From Natrinema longum (lineage in GTDB: Archaea; Halobacteriota; Halobacteria; Halobacteriales; Natrialbaceae): a stretch of 64,000 nucleotides of DNA. The notes under the pieces were generated by a model. That model saw only the letters and a program-made list of their open reading frames with translations, searched no databases and was not told where the DNA came from. Made by a program: the position numbers and the translations under genes. Shown piece by piece: positions 17,812-26,174 of this stretch (the stretch's first letter is position 1; each line of letters starts with the position of its first letter). Location of the stretch: NCBI RefSeq assembly GCF_017352095.1, contig NZ_CP071463.1, forward strand, positions 2,232,001-2,296,000. Direction: 5' to 3'.

Positions 17812-19071
17812 TCACTCCGAGAGGTGCTCGAGCACGCCCTGCGTGTCGGCCGGCACGGGTTCGGGTTCGCTGCCGGCGGCGGCCGCGGCGTCGGGGTCCT
17901 TGAGCAGGTGGCCGGTGGTGAGACAGGCGACGCGTTCGTCGTCGTCGACGATGCCCTCAGCGCGGAGTTTTCGGAGGCCGGCGACGGAGGCGGCGGACGC
18001 GGGTTCGACCCCGATGCCCTCGCCGGCGATGTCGCGCTGGGCCTCGGTGATCTCCTCGTCGGAGACTGCGACGGCGGTCCCACCCGTCTCGCGGATACCG
18101 GGCAGGGCTTTCGGCGCGTTGACCGGGTTCCCGATCCGGATCGCGGTCGCACGGGTCTCGACGTCCTCCCAGCGGCGGATCTCGTCGGCTCCGTTCTCGA
18201 TCGCTTCGACCATCGGTGCGGCCCCGTCCGCCTGGACGCCGGTCAGCTTCGGGACGTCGTCCTCGTCGAGTGCGCCCGCCTGGACGAGTTCGCGGAAGGC
18301 CTTGTACAGCGCCGACGTGTTACCCGCGTTTCCGACGGGGAGGACGATCCGATCCGGCGGAGCGTCGTAGTCCGCGAGGAACCCCTCGAGGATCTCGAGA
18401 CCGATCGTCTTCTGACCCTCGAGCCGGAACGGGTTCAGCGAGTTCAGCAGGTAGGCCTCGCCTTGGCCCGCGAGTTCCTGGACGATGTCGAGACAGGCGT
18501 CGAAGTTGCCGTCGACTTCGAGGATGCGCGCACCGTGGAGGCTCGCCTGGGCGATCTTGCCGGCGGCGACCTTCCCTGCGGGAAGAAGCACGAGCGTCTG
18601 CATGCCGCCACGAGAGCCGTAGGCTGCGAGCGCGGCACTGGTGTTGCCCGTGGATGCACACGCGAGTCGGCCGACGCCGAGTTCTTTCGCGACTCTCACG
18701 CCGACGGTCATCCCGCGGTCCTTGAACGAGCCGGTCGGATTCATCCCCTCGTGTTTGATCCGCAGGGCTTCGATGCCGATGTCGTCTTCGAGTCGAGGGA
18801 CCTCGTACAGCGGCGTCGCCCCTTCCTGGATCGACACGCCGGCCTCGAACGGCAAGGCGTCGGCGTAGCGCCAGACGCCCTGTCCCTCGAAATCGTCGAA
18901 GGTCGGGAGGTCGGCGTAGCGGACCTCGAGCAGTCCGTCACAGTCGTCGCAGGTGTATCGGACGTCGTCGAAGGGAGCGAACGTCTCGCCACACTCGATG
19001 CACTCGAGCCAGACGCCGTCGTCGGCGTCGGCGGGTTGTTCCGGCTGGTCGGCCGAGAGACTGAGACTCAT
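17812..19071 (-). CDS. thrC: Threonine synthase
   Basis: A PLP enzyme that converts O-phosphohomoserine to threonine. Length 419 residues from ATG 19071. The N-terminal zinc ribbon has Cys24, 27, 41 and 44, as in archaeal ThrC. The PLP lysine is Lys117 in NPTGSFKDRGM. ASTGNTSAALAAY and the glycine-rich VGNAGNTSALY bind the cofactor phosphate. The C-terminal EGIGVEPASAASVAGLRKL is the conserved end of the fold. No other threonine genes are nearby. Confidence 0.95.
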   Translation of the reverse strand: MSLSLSADQPEQPADADDGVWLECIECGETFAPFDDVRYTCDDCDGLLEVRYADLPTFDDFEGQGVWRYADALPFEAGVSIQEGATPLYEVPRLEDDIGIEALRIKHEGMNPTGSFKDRGMTVGVRVAKELGVGRLACASTGNTSAALAAYGSRGGMQTLVLLPAGKVAAGKIAQASLHGARILEVDGNFDACLDIVQELAGQGEAYLLNSLNPFRLEGQKTIGLEILEGFLADYDAPPDRIVLPVGNAGNTSALYKAFRELVQAGALDEDDVPKLTGVQADGAAPMVEAIENGADEIRRWEDVETRATAIRIGNPVNAPKALPGIRETGGTAVAVSDEEITEAQRDIAGEGIGVEPASAASVAGLRKLRAEGIVDDDERVACLTTGHLLKDPDAAAAAGSEPEPVPADTQGVLEHLSE

Positions 19072-19128
19072 TGTCCGTCGGGAAGGCCGCAAAGGGGAAA
19101 AAGTGAGTGGATTCGGCGGTGGGACGTC

Positions 19129-19512
19129 TCAGTCGTCCCCGCCGTCGAACTCGTCGATCACGTCGTGAACCGTCGCCGTCCACGCGTCCAGTGCCTCGTG
19201 GAGCATCTCCTTTGCCTCCGGTAACGCGATGGCGGTGTACTGATAGACGTAGCCACCACCGTCGAGCAACCGTCGGTTTCGACGAACGAGGCCCCGGTCG
19301 TGGAGCGTCGACAGCGAACGGTTGACTGTACTTCGGTCGCGCTCGAGGGTACTCGCTAGCTCCTCGATCGTACTGCCGGGCTGGTCACACAATACGAGAT
19401 AGGTGCGGGTCTCGTGCCCTTCGATACCGAACACGCAGCTCAGTACCTCCTCGAACGCCGGATTCGATTGCTCCATCAGCTCCCCGAGGCGGTGCTGGGG
19501 GGTCTCGGCCAT
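19129..19512 (-). CDS. HTH transcriptional regulator (TrmB-like winged helix)
   Basis: A 127-residue DNA-binding protein. The winged helix lies at about 38-90. The sequence TIEELASTLERDRSTVNRSLSTLHDRGLVRR gives the helix-turn-helix and the start of the wing, and YQYTAIALPEAKEMLHEAL is a dimerisation-type helix. This is the haloarchaeal short TrmB/MarR-like class. No ligand domain is present. The target is unknown. Confidence 0.8.
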   Translation of the reverse strand: MAETPQHRLGELMEQSNPAFEEVLSCVFGIEGHETRTYLVLCDQPGSTIEELASTLERDRSTVNRSLSTLHDRGLVRRNRRLLDGGGYVYQYTAIALPEAKEMLHEALDAWTATVHDVIDEFDGGDD

Positions 19513-19578
19513 ACCCGTTCGTACGGACGTGAGCGTAAAAATACCCGCCGCAGTCGATCGGGACGATGTGCACGATCG

Positions 19579-19827
19579 TCACGTGTCTTCGGCTCCCGCG
19601 CCGTACCCCATCTTCCGGATACACCGTCGCATGTCCCCTTCGCTCTCGTGGCGGTGGAGCCGCGTCGGCGTATCACAGTAGTATACCGAGCCGTCGTACC
19701 GCAGTGTCACTTCGGACTCCGTCTGCCCGGTCGTCGTCGTAATCACGACCCGTCGGCCGTCTTGAATCGCGGACATGATTGCTTCTAGCTCGAGTTCCCC
19801 GGCCGAAGCACGGAGCGGATTCGACAT
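19579..19827 (-). CDS. Small conserved haloarchaeal protein
   Basis: An 82-residue soluble protein beginning MSNPLRASAGELELEAIMSAI. The middle holds a beta-rich part (RRVVITTTTGQTESEVTLRYDG). It ends in a histidine-containing segment SVYYCDTPTRLHRHESEGDMRRCIRKMGY. I recognise it as a recurrent haloarchaeal small family without a known role. The Cys and His residues could bind a metal, but that is only a guess. The ATG at 19827 fits the family start better than one 17 codons upstream. Confidence 0.6.
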   Translation of the reverse strand: MSNPLRASAGELELEAIMSAIQDGRRVVITTTTGQTESEVTLRYDGSVYYCDTPTRLHRHESEGDMRRCIRKMGYGAGAEDT

Positions 19828-20007
19828 CGGGTCGAATTGGGCGGGCTGGTTCAAAGAACCTTCGCGTCTCCCCTGCACCCACGGCGTCCTCGCCCCGTCG
19901 AACAGTCGGGTGCCGGCCGACCGAACCGATCCGTCCGGAAAACCGACTGTGTACGGCTATCGCCAGACCGCGATACCACTACACTGATGTATGGCGTGCG
20001 GTACCAT

Positions 20008-20475
20008 ATGGCATCAGAAACGATGACCCGGCGATCGGAACGAACTGCAACCACACTCGCGCCCTGGCAGGCGGGGACCGTTGGCGGTATCGTCGGCGCG
20101 ATCGTGTTCGGTGCGATGATGACGATGCAGACGCCCGGCGTGATCGAGGCCGCGATCCCGGCGCTGTACGGACTCGACGGCGGTACCGTGGGGATGGTCA
20201 TTCACGTCTCTCACGGGGCCGTTCTCGGCGTGGTCTTCGCGGCGTTGCTCGTCGCGGCAGGCAGAGCCGATCTCGGCTTCGTTCCGACCATCGGCGTCGG
20301 ACTCGCCTACGGGATCGGTATCTGGGCGGTCTTGGCCGTCCTCGTCATGCCAGTCTGGCTCTCCGCGGTCGGGTTCGGAATGGCACCCGGCGTTCCGAAC
20401 ATCGCCATCGAAAGCCTCCTCGGCCACGCGGCGTACGGACTCGTCCTTGGCACAGTGTACGCAGCCCTCGAGTGA
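20008..20475 (+). CDS. Four-helix membrane protein
   Basis: A 155-residue protein with four hydrophobic segments. Motifs include GGIVGAIVFGAMMTM, VIHVSHGAVLGVVFAALL and LLGHAAYGLVLGTVYAAL. Related haloarchaeal proteins are often mislabelled 'histidine kinase', but no kinase domain is present. It resembles small DUF6789-type membrane proteins. Two in-frame Mets (19987 and 20008) compete; the second is chosen because the hydrophilic leader MASETMTRRSE looks natural. Confidence 0.65.
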   Translation: MASETMTRRSERTATTLAPWQAGTVGGIVGAIVFGAMMTMQTPGVIEAAIPALYGLDGGTVGMVIHVSHGAVLGVVFAALLVAAGRADLGFVPTIGVGLAYGIGIWAVLAVLVMPVWLSAVGFGMAPGVPNIAIESLLGHAAYGLVLGTVYAALE

Positions 20476-20537
20476 GTCCGGTCTTCGAACCGCAACCCGG
20501 ACGATCGTATCCGTGATCGGTAGCCGATACTCCGTCC

Positions 20538-20615
20538 CTATAGTAGCAGCATCGCGAACAGGGCCGCTGGCCCCGACAACAGCAGGATCGTCGCGAGTAG
20601 CAGTCGGAATGACAT
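20538..20615 (-). CDS. Candidate 25-residue single-helix membrane peptide
   Basis: ATG at 20615 and TAG at 20538 frame a peptide of 25 residues. It starts MSFRLLLATILLLSG and consists almost wholly of one membrane helix. The sequence upstream on the minus strand (20640-20660) contains TATTATATC, a TATA-like element about 30 bases away. Small single-helix proteins are plausible in haloarchaea. At this length chance cannot be excluded. Confidence 0.33.
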   Translation of the reverse strand: MSFRLLLATILLLSGPAALFAMLLL

Positions 20616-21007
20616 GGTTCGATCGACGATCCGATCGAGTGAGATATAATACTCGAATACTGTTCAATTTTCTATACAGTCATTACCACGTCTAAACACC
20701 GTCTTGATCGACGAAACAACCGATTTCCTCGCCGCGTCGGCGGGAATTCGAGCGGGACGGCACCCTGGCTCCCGGTTGGCCGGTGTTCGAACCAGCTACT
20801 CGAGCAGCCAACTCAACAGCGCTTTCTGGGCGTGTAGCCGGTTCTACAGCCACCTTTTTTCTTCGGGTCCTCCCTCGCTCCGCTCGCTCACGGCGACGCC
20901 GTTCGCTTCTCGCGGTTCTCGCTTCGCTCCGAACCGCGCATCGGTCGAACCGCTCGAAAAAATCTGGACCAAAAAGCCGAACGCTCACGATGTTCGCGTT
21001 CGGTTGC
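20616..21007. other. Intergenic region downstream of argF
   Basis: It holds the promoter-like AT stretch of the small peptide (20640-20695), the duplicated argF tail (20797-20843), and a CG-rich run typical of haloarchaeal intergenic DNA (20870-20960, CTCGCTCCGCTCGCTCACGG). No complete gene is seen. Confidence 0.6.
20797..20843 (-). repeat. Second copy of the argF 3' end (last 15 codons plus stop)
   Basis: These 47 bases match the true argF end (21009-21055) at 45 positions. On the minus strand they read NRLHAQKALLSWLLE-stop, the same peptide as ArgF. The codon differences are synonymous, and the stop is TAG instead of TAA. It is a gene-end duplication or the displaced original 3' end of argF. 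Confidence 0.75.
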
Positions 21008-21922
21008 TTACTCGAGGAGCCAACTCAACAGCGCTTTCTGGGCGTGCAGCCGGTTTTCCGCCTGATCGAACACGATCGACCGATCGCTCTCGATGATCTC
21101 GTCGGTGATTTCCTCGCCGCGATGCGCCGGAAGGCAGTGCATAACCGACGCCTCGGGGGCGTGCTCGAGCAGGTCCGAACCGACCTGGAACCCCTCGAAG
21201 TCGTTCATTCGGACGTCGCGTTCGTCCTCCTGTCCCATGCTGATCCAGACGTCCGTGTAGATGACGTCGGCGTCGGTGACTGCCTCGACGGGATCGGTTG
21301 TGACCGTCGGATCGCCACCGAGTTCGCGGGCGCGATCGAGGACGTCGTCGTCGATCTCGTAGCCCGCCGGCGTCGCGACCGTCAGATCGATGTCGGTCAG
21401 CGCAGCGCCGAGCGCGAACGACTGGGCGACGTTGTTGCCGTCACCGATCCAGACCGCGGAGACGTCCTCGAACCCGCCCTCGTGTTCGCGGATCGTCAGC
21501 AGGTCCGCGAGCGTCTGGCAGGGATGGGCGTCGTCGGTGAGTCCGTTGACGATCGGCACGGAGGAGTACTCCGCGAGCACCTCGATGTTCTCGTGTTTGA
21601 ACACGCGGGCCATCACCGCGTCGACGTACCGCGAGAGCGTCCGCGAGGTGTCTTTCAGCGGCTCTCCCCGCCCGAGCTGGATGTCGTCTTCCCCCAGGAA
21701 GACCGCGTGGCCGCCCAGTTGGGTCATCCCCGTCTCGAAGGAGACGCGGGTTCGCGTGCTCGGCTTCTGGAAGATCATTCCCAGCGTCTGCCCGTCGAGA
21801 TCGGCGTGGTCCGCACCCGTTCGCTGGGCGCGTTTGTACGCCTCGGCTCGCTCGAGGATCGTCAGCAGTTCGTCGCGCGAAACGTCGTCGATGTCGAGGA
21901 AGTGTGTCGGCTCGGTCGTCAT
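21008..21922 (-). CDS. argF: Ornithine carbamoyltransferase
   Basis: It makes citrulline from ornithine and carbamoyl phosphate. Length 304 residues, the normal size. The carbamoyl phosphate site STRTR is at 55-59. HPCQ (about 132) and the ornithine loop HCLPAHRGEE (about 264) are intact. It is the last gene of the arg/lys run, 52 bases after lysK. Its final 15 codons exist twice (see the repeat at 20797-20843). Confidence 0.96.
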   Translation of the reverse strand: MTTEPTHFLDIDDVSRDELLTILERAEAYKRAQRTGADHADLDGQTLGMIFQKPSTRTRVSFETGMTQLGGHAVFLGEDDIQLGRGEPLKDTSRTLSRYVDAVMARVFKHENIEVLAEYSSVPIVNGLTDDAHPCQTLADLLTIREHEGGFEDVSAVWIGDGNNVAQSFALGAALTDIDLTVATPAGYEIDDDVLDRARELGGDPTVTTDPVEAVTDADVIYTDVWISMGQEDERDVRMNDFEGFQVGSDLLEHAPEASVMHCLPAHRGEEITDEIIESDRSIVFDQAENRLHAQKALLSWLLE

Positions 21923-21974
21923 TACTGATCACCGCGTGTTCGTGTTGCTGGCAGCGGGCGCGTTGCCGTCGCCG

Positions 21975-23087
21975 TCATTCGTCGTCCCCTCCGCGCAGCG
22001 TCGTCGCGACCCGCTCGAGCACCGCGACCGACTGATCGAACTCCGGCAGCGAGAGCCGTTCGTCGGGTGCGTGATCGAGCGCCGAGTTGCCGGGACCGTA
22101 GGTAACCATCGGACAGTCCCAGGCGTCGGCATAGAGGTTCATGTCGCTGGTTCCGGTCTTGCGGAGGAGACGCGGGTCGCCGCCCTCCGCTCGGATGGCC
22201 GCCCGGAACGCGCGGGCGACTTCGGTACGGGGGCTCTCCATCACCGGCGGGATCGGCTCGTCCCAGGAGACGGTCCCGATCTCGAGTTCCGCTTCGGCCG
22301 TCTCGCGGACCGTCTCGACGTCCAGCGACGGGGGGACCCGCAACTGGGCCTCGAGGGTGGCCTCGACGGAGAGGCCGTCGTCGCTGATCCCGCCGTCGAT
22401 GGCGACGGGTTTGGCGGTTACGCGCTCGAAGACCGGCGTGTACTCGTCCTGTTCGAACGCGTCCTCGACGCTCCTCCACCAGTTCGTCGCGTGCTGGATG
22501 GCGTTTGGCTCGGGTCGAGAGGTATGGCCCGATTCGCTGGTCGCGACGTAGGTCCCGTCGAGGAACCCACGGTAGCCCAGCGTGATGCCCGTCGCACCGC
22601 TTGGCTCGCCGTTGACGACGGCATCGGGTTCGGCCTCACGTTCCGCGACGAGATGGCGGGCCCCCAGCGAACTCGTCTCTTCTTTGACGACGCCGACGAA
22701 GGAGACGCCGGTCCGGACGGCCGCGACGGCCATCGCGGTCAGGGGACCGGTCGCGTCGACGCTGCCTCTCCCCCAGAGGATCTCCTCGCCTTCGTGGGCG
22801 ACCTCGGCGTCCTCGTCCGCGGCGTCCGCAGTCTCGACGCGGACCGGGATCTCACCGGGGACGGTGTCGACGTGCGAGGTCAGGAGGACGGCGTCGTCGG
22901 CCGGCGCGCGAACGTTGCCGACGTCGTCGATCCAGGCCTCGCGGCCGTAGGCATCGAAGAACTCGACGAGCCGCCGTGCTGCCCCATCCTCCTCGCCGGA
23001 GGGAGAGGGCGTCGAAACGAGATCGATCAGGAGGTCGCGGGCCGCCTCGAGCGAGACGTCGGCGGTGTCCTCCATGGTCGCGCTCAT
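21975..23087 (-). CDS. lysK: LysW-ornithine/lysine hydrolase (M20 family)
   Basis: It releases ornithine (or lysine) from the LysW carrier. A 370-residue zinc peptidase of the M20 family. Metal ligands are seen in LTSHVDTVPGE (His72, Asp74) and WGRGSVDATGPL. The catalytic Glu pair is in KEETSSLGA. The C-terminal part has the conserved KTGTSDMNLYADAW and YGPGNSALDHAPDE motifs of LysK. The start overlaps the argD stop by four bases, so they are translationally coupled. Confidence 0.93.
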   Translation of the reverse strand: MSATMEDTADVSLEAARDLLIDLVSTPSPSGEEDGAARRLVEFFDAYGREAWIDDVGNVRAPADDAVLLTSHVDTVPGEIPVRVETADAADEDAEVAHEGEEILWGRGSVDATGPLTAMAVAAVRTGVSFVGVVKEETSSLGARHLVAEREAEPDAVVNGEPSGATGITLGYRGFLDGTYVATSESGHTSRPEPNAIQHATNWWRSVEDAFEQDEYTPVFERVTAKPVAIDGGISDDGLSVEATLEAQLRVPPSLDVETVRETAEAELEIGTVSWDEPIPPVMESPRTEVARAFRAAIRAEGGDPRLLRKTGTSDMNLYADAWDCPMVTYGPGNSALDHAPDERLSLPEFDQSVAVLERVATTLRGGDDE

Positions 23088-24238
23088 GATTCGGAGTCGG
23101 CTGCAGGTGCGATGACCGCCGTCAGTGCGTCCACGAGCTGGTCCGCTTCGTCCTCACCGATCACGAGCGGGGGCAGCAGGCGCAGTACGGTCCGGCCGGC
23201 GGGAAGCGCCAGGATCTGGTGGTTCATCGCCAGATCGCGGGCGACGCGGTTCGCGCCGCGTTTCAACTCGATGCCGACGAGGAGGCCCTCGCCGCGGACC
23301 TCACGGACCGCCTCGCCCAGCGCCGCCTCGAGTTCGGTGACGAGATAGTCGCCGATCTCGGCGGCGTGGGTGGGCCAGTCCTCTTCGACCAGCGTCGAGA
23401 CGGTCGCGTGGACCGCAGCGGCGACGACGGGGCCGCCGCTGAACGTGGCGTTGTGCGAGGCCGCGCCGTCGGCGATCCAGTCTTGCACCGCGAGCGCGCC
23501 GACGGGCAGGCCGTTGCCCAGCCCCTTCGCCGTCGTGAGTACGTCGGGCGTGACGCCCGCGTTCTGACAGGCCCACATCTCGCCGGTGCGGCCCATGCCG
23601 GTCTGGACCTCGTCCAGGACGAGCGCCGCGCCGGCCTCGTCGGTGACCTCGCGGGCGGTCTCCAGATACCCCACGGGCGGGACGTTGATCCCGCCTTCAC
23701 CCTGAATCGGCTCGAGGATGACCGCGGCCGTCTCGTCGTCGACGGCAGCCGCGAGTTCCTCGTCGTCGCCGTAGGGGACGAACTCCATGTCGCCGGCCAG
23801 GGGCTCGTAGGGCTCTTTGTACTTGTCCTTCCAGGTCGCGGCGAGCGATCCCATCGTCCGCCCGTGGAACGATCGGGTCGCGGCGACGATCTTCGACTCG
23901 CCGGTCGCCGACCGGGCGAACTTCAGTGCGGCCTCGTTGGCCTCGGTCCCGGAGTTACAGAACCAGGCCCCCTCGAGTCCGTCGGGCGCGGCCGCGACGA
24001 GCGCGGCGTAGGCGTCCTCGCGCGCCTGAACGGGATACGAGGAGTCGACGAAGGTCAGCTCGCCGACCTGCTCTTGAACCGCGTCGACGACCGCGGGGTG
24101 ACAGTGGCCCAGCGGCGTGCAGGCGTAGCTCGCACCGGCATCCAAGTACTCCGTGCCGTCGGCGGTGTAGAGGTACGGGCCCTCGCCTTTCTCGAGACCG
24201 ATCGGCTTGCTACCGGAGACGAAATCCAGGTCGCTCAT
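23084..24238 (-). CDS. argD: LysW-semialdehyde aminotransferase (acetylornithine-type)
   Basis: A class III PLP aminotransferase (LysJ/ArgD) that aminates the LysW-bound semialdehyde. Length 384 residues. GTEANEAALKFAR is the PLP phosphate region, VLDEVQTGMGRTG the cofactor-ring Asp, and TTAKGLGNG contains the Schiff-base lysine. The family ending LRLLPPLVIGEDEADQLVDAL is present. It overlaps both neighbours by four bases. Confidence 0.94.
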   Translation of the reverse strand: MSDLDFVSGSKPIGLEKGEGPYLYTADGTEYLDAGASYACTPLGHCHPAVVDAVQEQVGELTFVDSSYPVQAREDAYAALVAAAPDGLEGAWFCNSGTEANEAALKFARSATGESKIVAATRSFHGRTMGSLAATWKDKYKEPYEPLAGDMEFVPYGDDEELAAAVDDETAAVILEPIQGEGGINVPPVGYLETAREVTDEAGAALVLDEVQTGMGRTGEMWACQNAGVTPDVLTTAKGLGNGLPVGALAVQDWIADGAASHNATFSGGPVVAAAVHATVSTLVEEDWPTHAAEIGDYLVTELEAALGEAVREVRGEGLLVGIELKRGANRVARDLAMNHQILALPAGRTVLRLLPPLVIGEDEADQLVDALTAVIAPAADSES

Positions 24239-25101
24239 CGTGTGGCCTCCGTTTCCACGTCAGTTGCGTCCGCGAGCACGCCGGGCTCGAGGGTCGTCCC
24301 CTCGCCCGCTAACGCGGCTGTGATCGGCTCGTCGGCGTTTGCGGTCGCGACGATCACCGACGCCGCGCCGCCCTCGAGGGCCTCCTCGGCGGCCATGACC
24401 TTCTTCGTCATGAACCCCTCGGCGGCGTCTTTCACGGCGTCGAACTCGGTGGGCGTCGACGCCGACTCGATCTTGGTGGACTCGTCGTCGGGATCCTCGT
24501 AGATACCCGACACGTCCGTGAGGACGACCAGATCGGCCTCGAGCGCGCCCGCGACTGCGGCGGCGGCGCGGTCGGCGTCGGCGTTGACCGCGGTGTAGCC
24601 GCCTTCCTTCTCCCGTCCGAGCACCGGGACGGAGACGACGGGCGTGTAGCCCCCCGCCAGCATCGTCTCGAGCAGGTCGGCGTTGACCGACTCGATCGTG
24701 CCCGAGTGGTCGCCGCGCTTGATCTTCTTCTTGCCGTCCTCTTCGACGCGGACGGCGGACTTGCGCTTGCCTTCCAGCAGTTTCCCGTCCGTGCCCGAGA
24801 GGCCGACGGCGTCGACGCCCTCGTTGTGCAGGCTCTCGACCAGATCGGTGTTGAGCTTGCCAGGCATCACCATCTTGAACACGTCCATCGTATCCTCGTC
24901 GGTAAAGCGCCCGACGACGCCGCCGGGCGTCTCGACGTAGGTGGGTTCCTCGCCCAGCTCTTCGAGGGTTTCGTCGACGGCCGTCGAGCCGCCGTGGGTG
25001 AGAACCACGTCTTCGCCGTCCTCGACGAGTGCGGCCACGTCCGCGAGTGCGCCTTCGGGATCGACGGCGCGTGCGCCGCCGATCTTGACCACTACAGTCA
25101 T
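24235..25101 (-). CDS. argB: LysW-glutamate/aminoadipate kinase
   Basis: An amino-acid kinase (LysZ/ArgB) that phosphorylates the side chain of carrier-bound glutamate or 2-aminoadipate. Length 288 residues. VVVKIGGARAVDPEGAL is the N-terminal phosphate loop and LTHGGSTAVDETLEELG binds substrate. VNADADRAAAAVAGALEADLVVLTDVSGIY is the ATP-side core. There is no separate N-acetylglutamate synthase in this cluster, which fits the LysW route. Four-base overlaps on both sides. Confidence 0.93.
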   Translation of the reverse strand: MTVVVKIGGARAVDPEGALADVAALVEDGEDVVLTHGGSTAVDETLEELGEEPTYVETPGGVVGRFTDEDTMDVFKMVMPGKLNTDLVESLHNEGVDAVGLSGTDGKLLEGKRKSAVRVEEDGKKKIKRGDHSGTIESVNADLLETMLAGGYTPVVSVPVLGREKEGGYTAVNADADRAAAAVAGALEADLVVLTDVSGIYEDPDDESTKIESASTPTEFDAVKDAAEGFMTKKVMAAEEALEGGAASVIVATANADEPITAALAGEGTTLEPGVLADATDVETEATR

Positions 25102-26174
25102 GGTGCCCCCACGGGGTGCAGTCCCGTAAACTCGAGTCCGGCCGTCTCCTCGAAGCCCAGCGCGACGTTGGCGGCGTGGACCGCCTGTCCCGCGGAGCCT
25201 TTCATCATGTTGTCGATCGCCGAGAAGACGACGATGCGCTTGTTCGAGGGGTCGAGTTCGAAGCCGACCTCGGCGAGGTTCGTTCCGGCGACCGCCTTGG
25301 GCTCCGGATACCGATACACGCCGGAGCCGCCGGCGGCCATGCGGACGAACGGTTCGTCCTCGTAGCAGCCCCGATAGGCCTTCCAGAGGTCGCCCTTCGA
25401 GACGGGGCCCGAGGGGAAGACGTGATTCGTCGCGCTGGCACCGCGGATCATGTCTACGGCGTGGCAGGTGAAGGAAACCGAGGTGTCGAGGAACTGCTCG
25501 ATCTCGGCCTCGTGGCGGTGGCCCGTCGGCGCGTAGGGGCGGACGACGCCCGAGCGCTCGGGGTGGCTCGAGGCCTCGCCGCCGCCGGCACCCCCTTCGG
25601 AGGAGCCGACCTTCACGTCGACGACGATCTGCTCGCCGCCCTCCAAGATCCCGTGTTCGAACAGCGGGTAGAGCCCGAGGATCGTCGCGGTGGCGTTACA
25701 GCCGCCGCCGGCGATGAGTTCGGCACCCTCGAGGTTGTCGCGATTGATCTCGGGAAGGGCGTATTCGGCCTTCTCGAGGTACTCGGGAGCCTCGTGGCCG
25801 TCGTACCACTCGTCGTACTGGGCCTCGTTCTCGAGGCGGAAGTCCGCCGAGAGGTCGACCACGGTATCCGCGACTTCGAAGAACTCGTCGATCTGACCCA
25901 TCGAAACGCCGTGTGGCGTCGCCGCGAACAGGACGTCGACGGACGCGAGGTCCTCGGGTTCGGTAAAGCGCAGGTCCGTCCCCCGCAACGGCGGGTGGAC
26001 GGAGCCGACGCTCTTGCCGGCCTTCGAACGGCTCGTGACCTCCGCGATATCGAAGTTCGGATGGCCGGCGAGCAGTCGCAGGAGCTCGCCACCGGTAAAG
26101 CCGGAGCCGCCGATGACGCTCGCGGTGACCGTCTCGGCGCTCTCGGCCGACCCGGGTTCGGCGTCGACTGCCAT
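25098..26174 (-). CDS. argC: LysW-glutamyl/aminoadipyl phosphate reductase
   Basis: An NADPH-dependent reductase (LysY/ArgC) that turns the acyl phosphate into a semialdehyde. Length 358 residues from ATG 26174. The dinucleotide fold starts VIGGSGFTGGELLRLL and the catalytic Cys sits in AGGGCNATATIL. KVGSSEGGAGGGEASSHPER and the HRHEAEIEQFL segment are typical. The start overlaps the lysX stop by one base. The frame is open further upstream only inside lysX. Confidence 0.94.
   Translation of the reverse strand: MAVDAEPGSAESAETVTASVIGGSGFTGGELLRLLAGHPNFDIAEVTSRSKAGKSVGSVHPPLRGTDLRFTEPEDLASVDVLFAATPHGVSMGQIDEFFEVADTVVDLSADFRLENEAQYDEWYDGHEAPEYLEKAEYALPEINRDNLEGAELIAGGGCNATATILGLYPLFEHGILEGGEQIVVDVKVGSSEGGAGGGEASSHPERSGVVRPYAPTGHRHEAEIEQFLDTSVSFTCHAVDMIRGASATNHVFPSGPVSKGDLWKAYRGCYEDEPFVRMAAGGSGVYRYPEPKAVAGTNLAEVGFELDPSNKRIVVFSAIDNMMKGSAGQAVHAANVALGFEETAGLEFTGLHPVGAP

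Noticed and set aside
20870-20960. CG-rich CTCGCTCCGCTCGCTCACGG run as a regulatory element
   Set aside because: Similar GCGAAGCGAGC-type runs are common in haloarchaeal intergenic DNA (also at 35160 and 49960), so no specific role is claimed.
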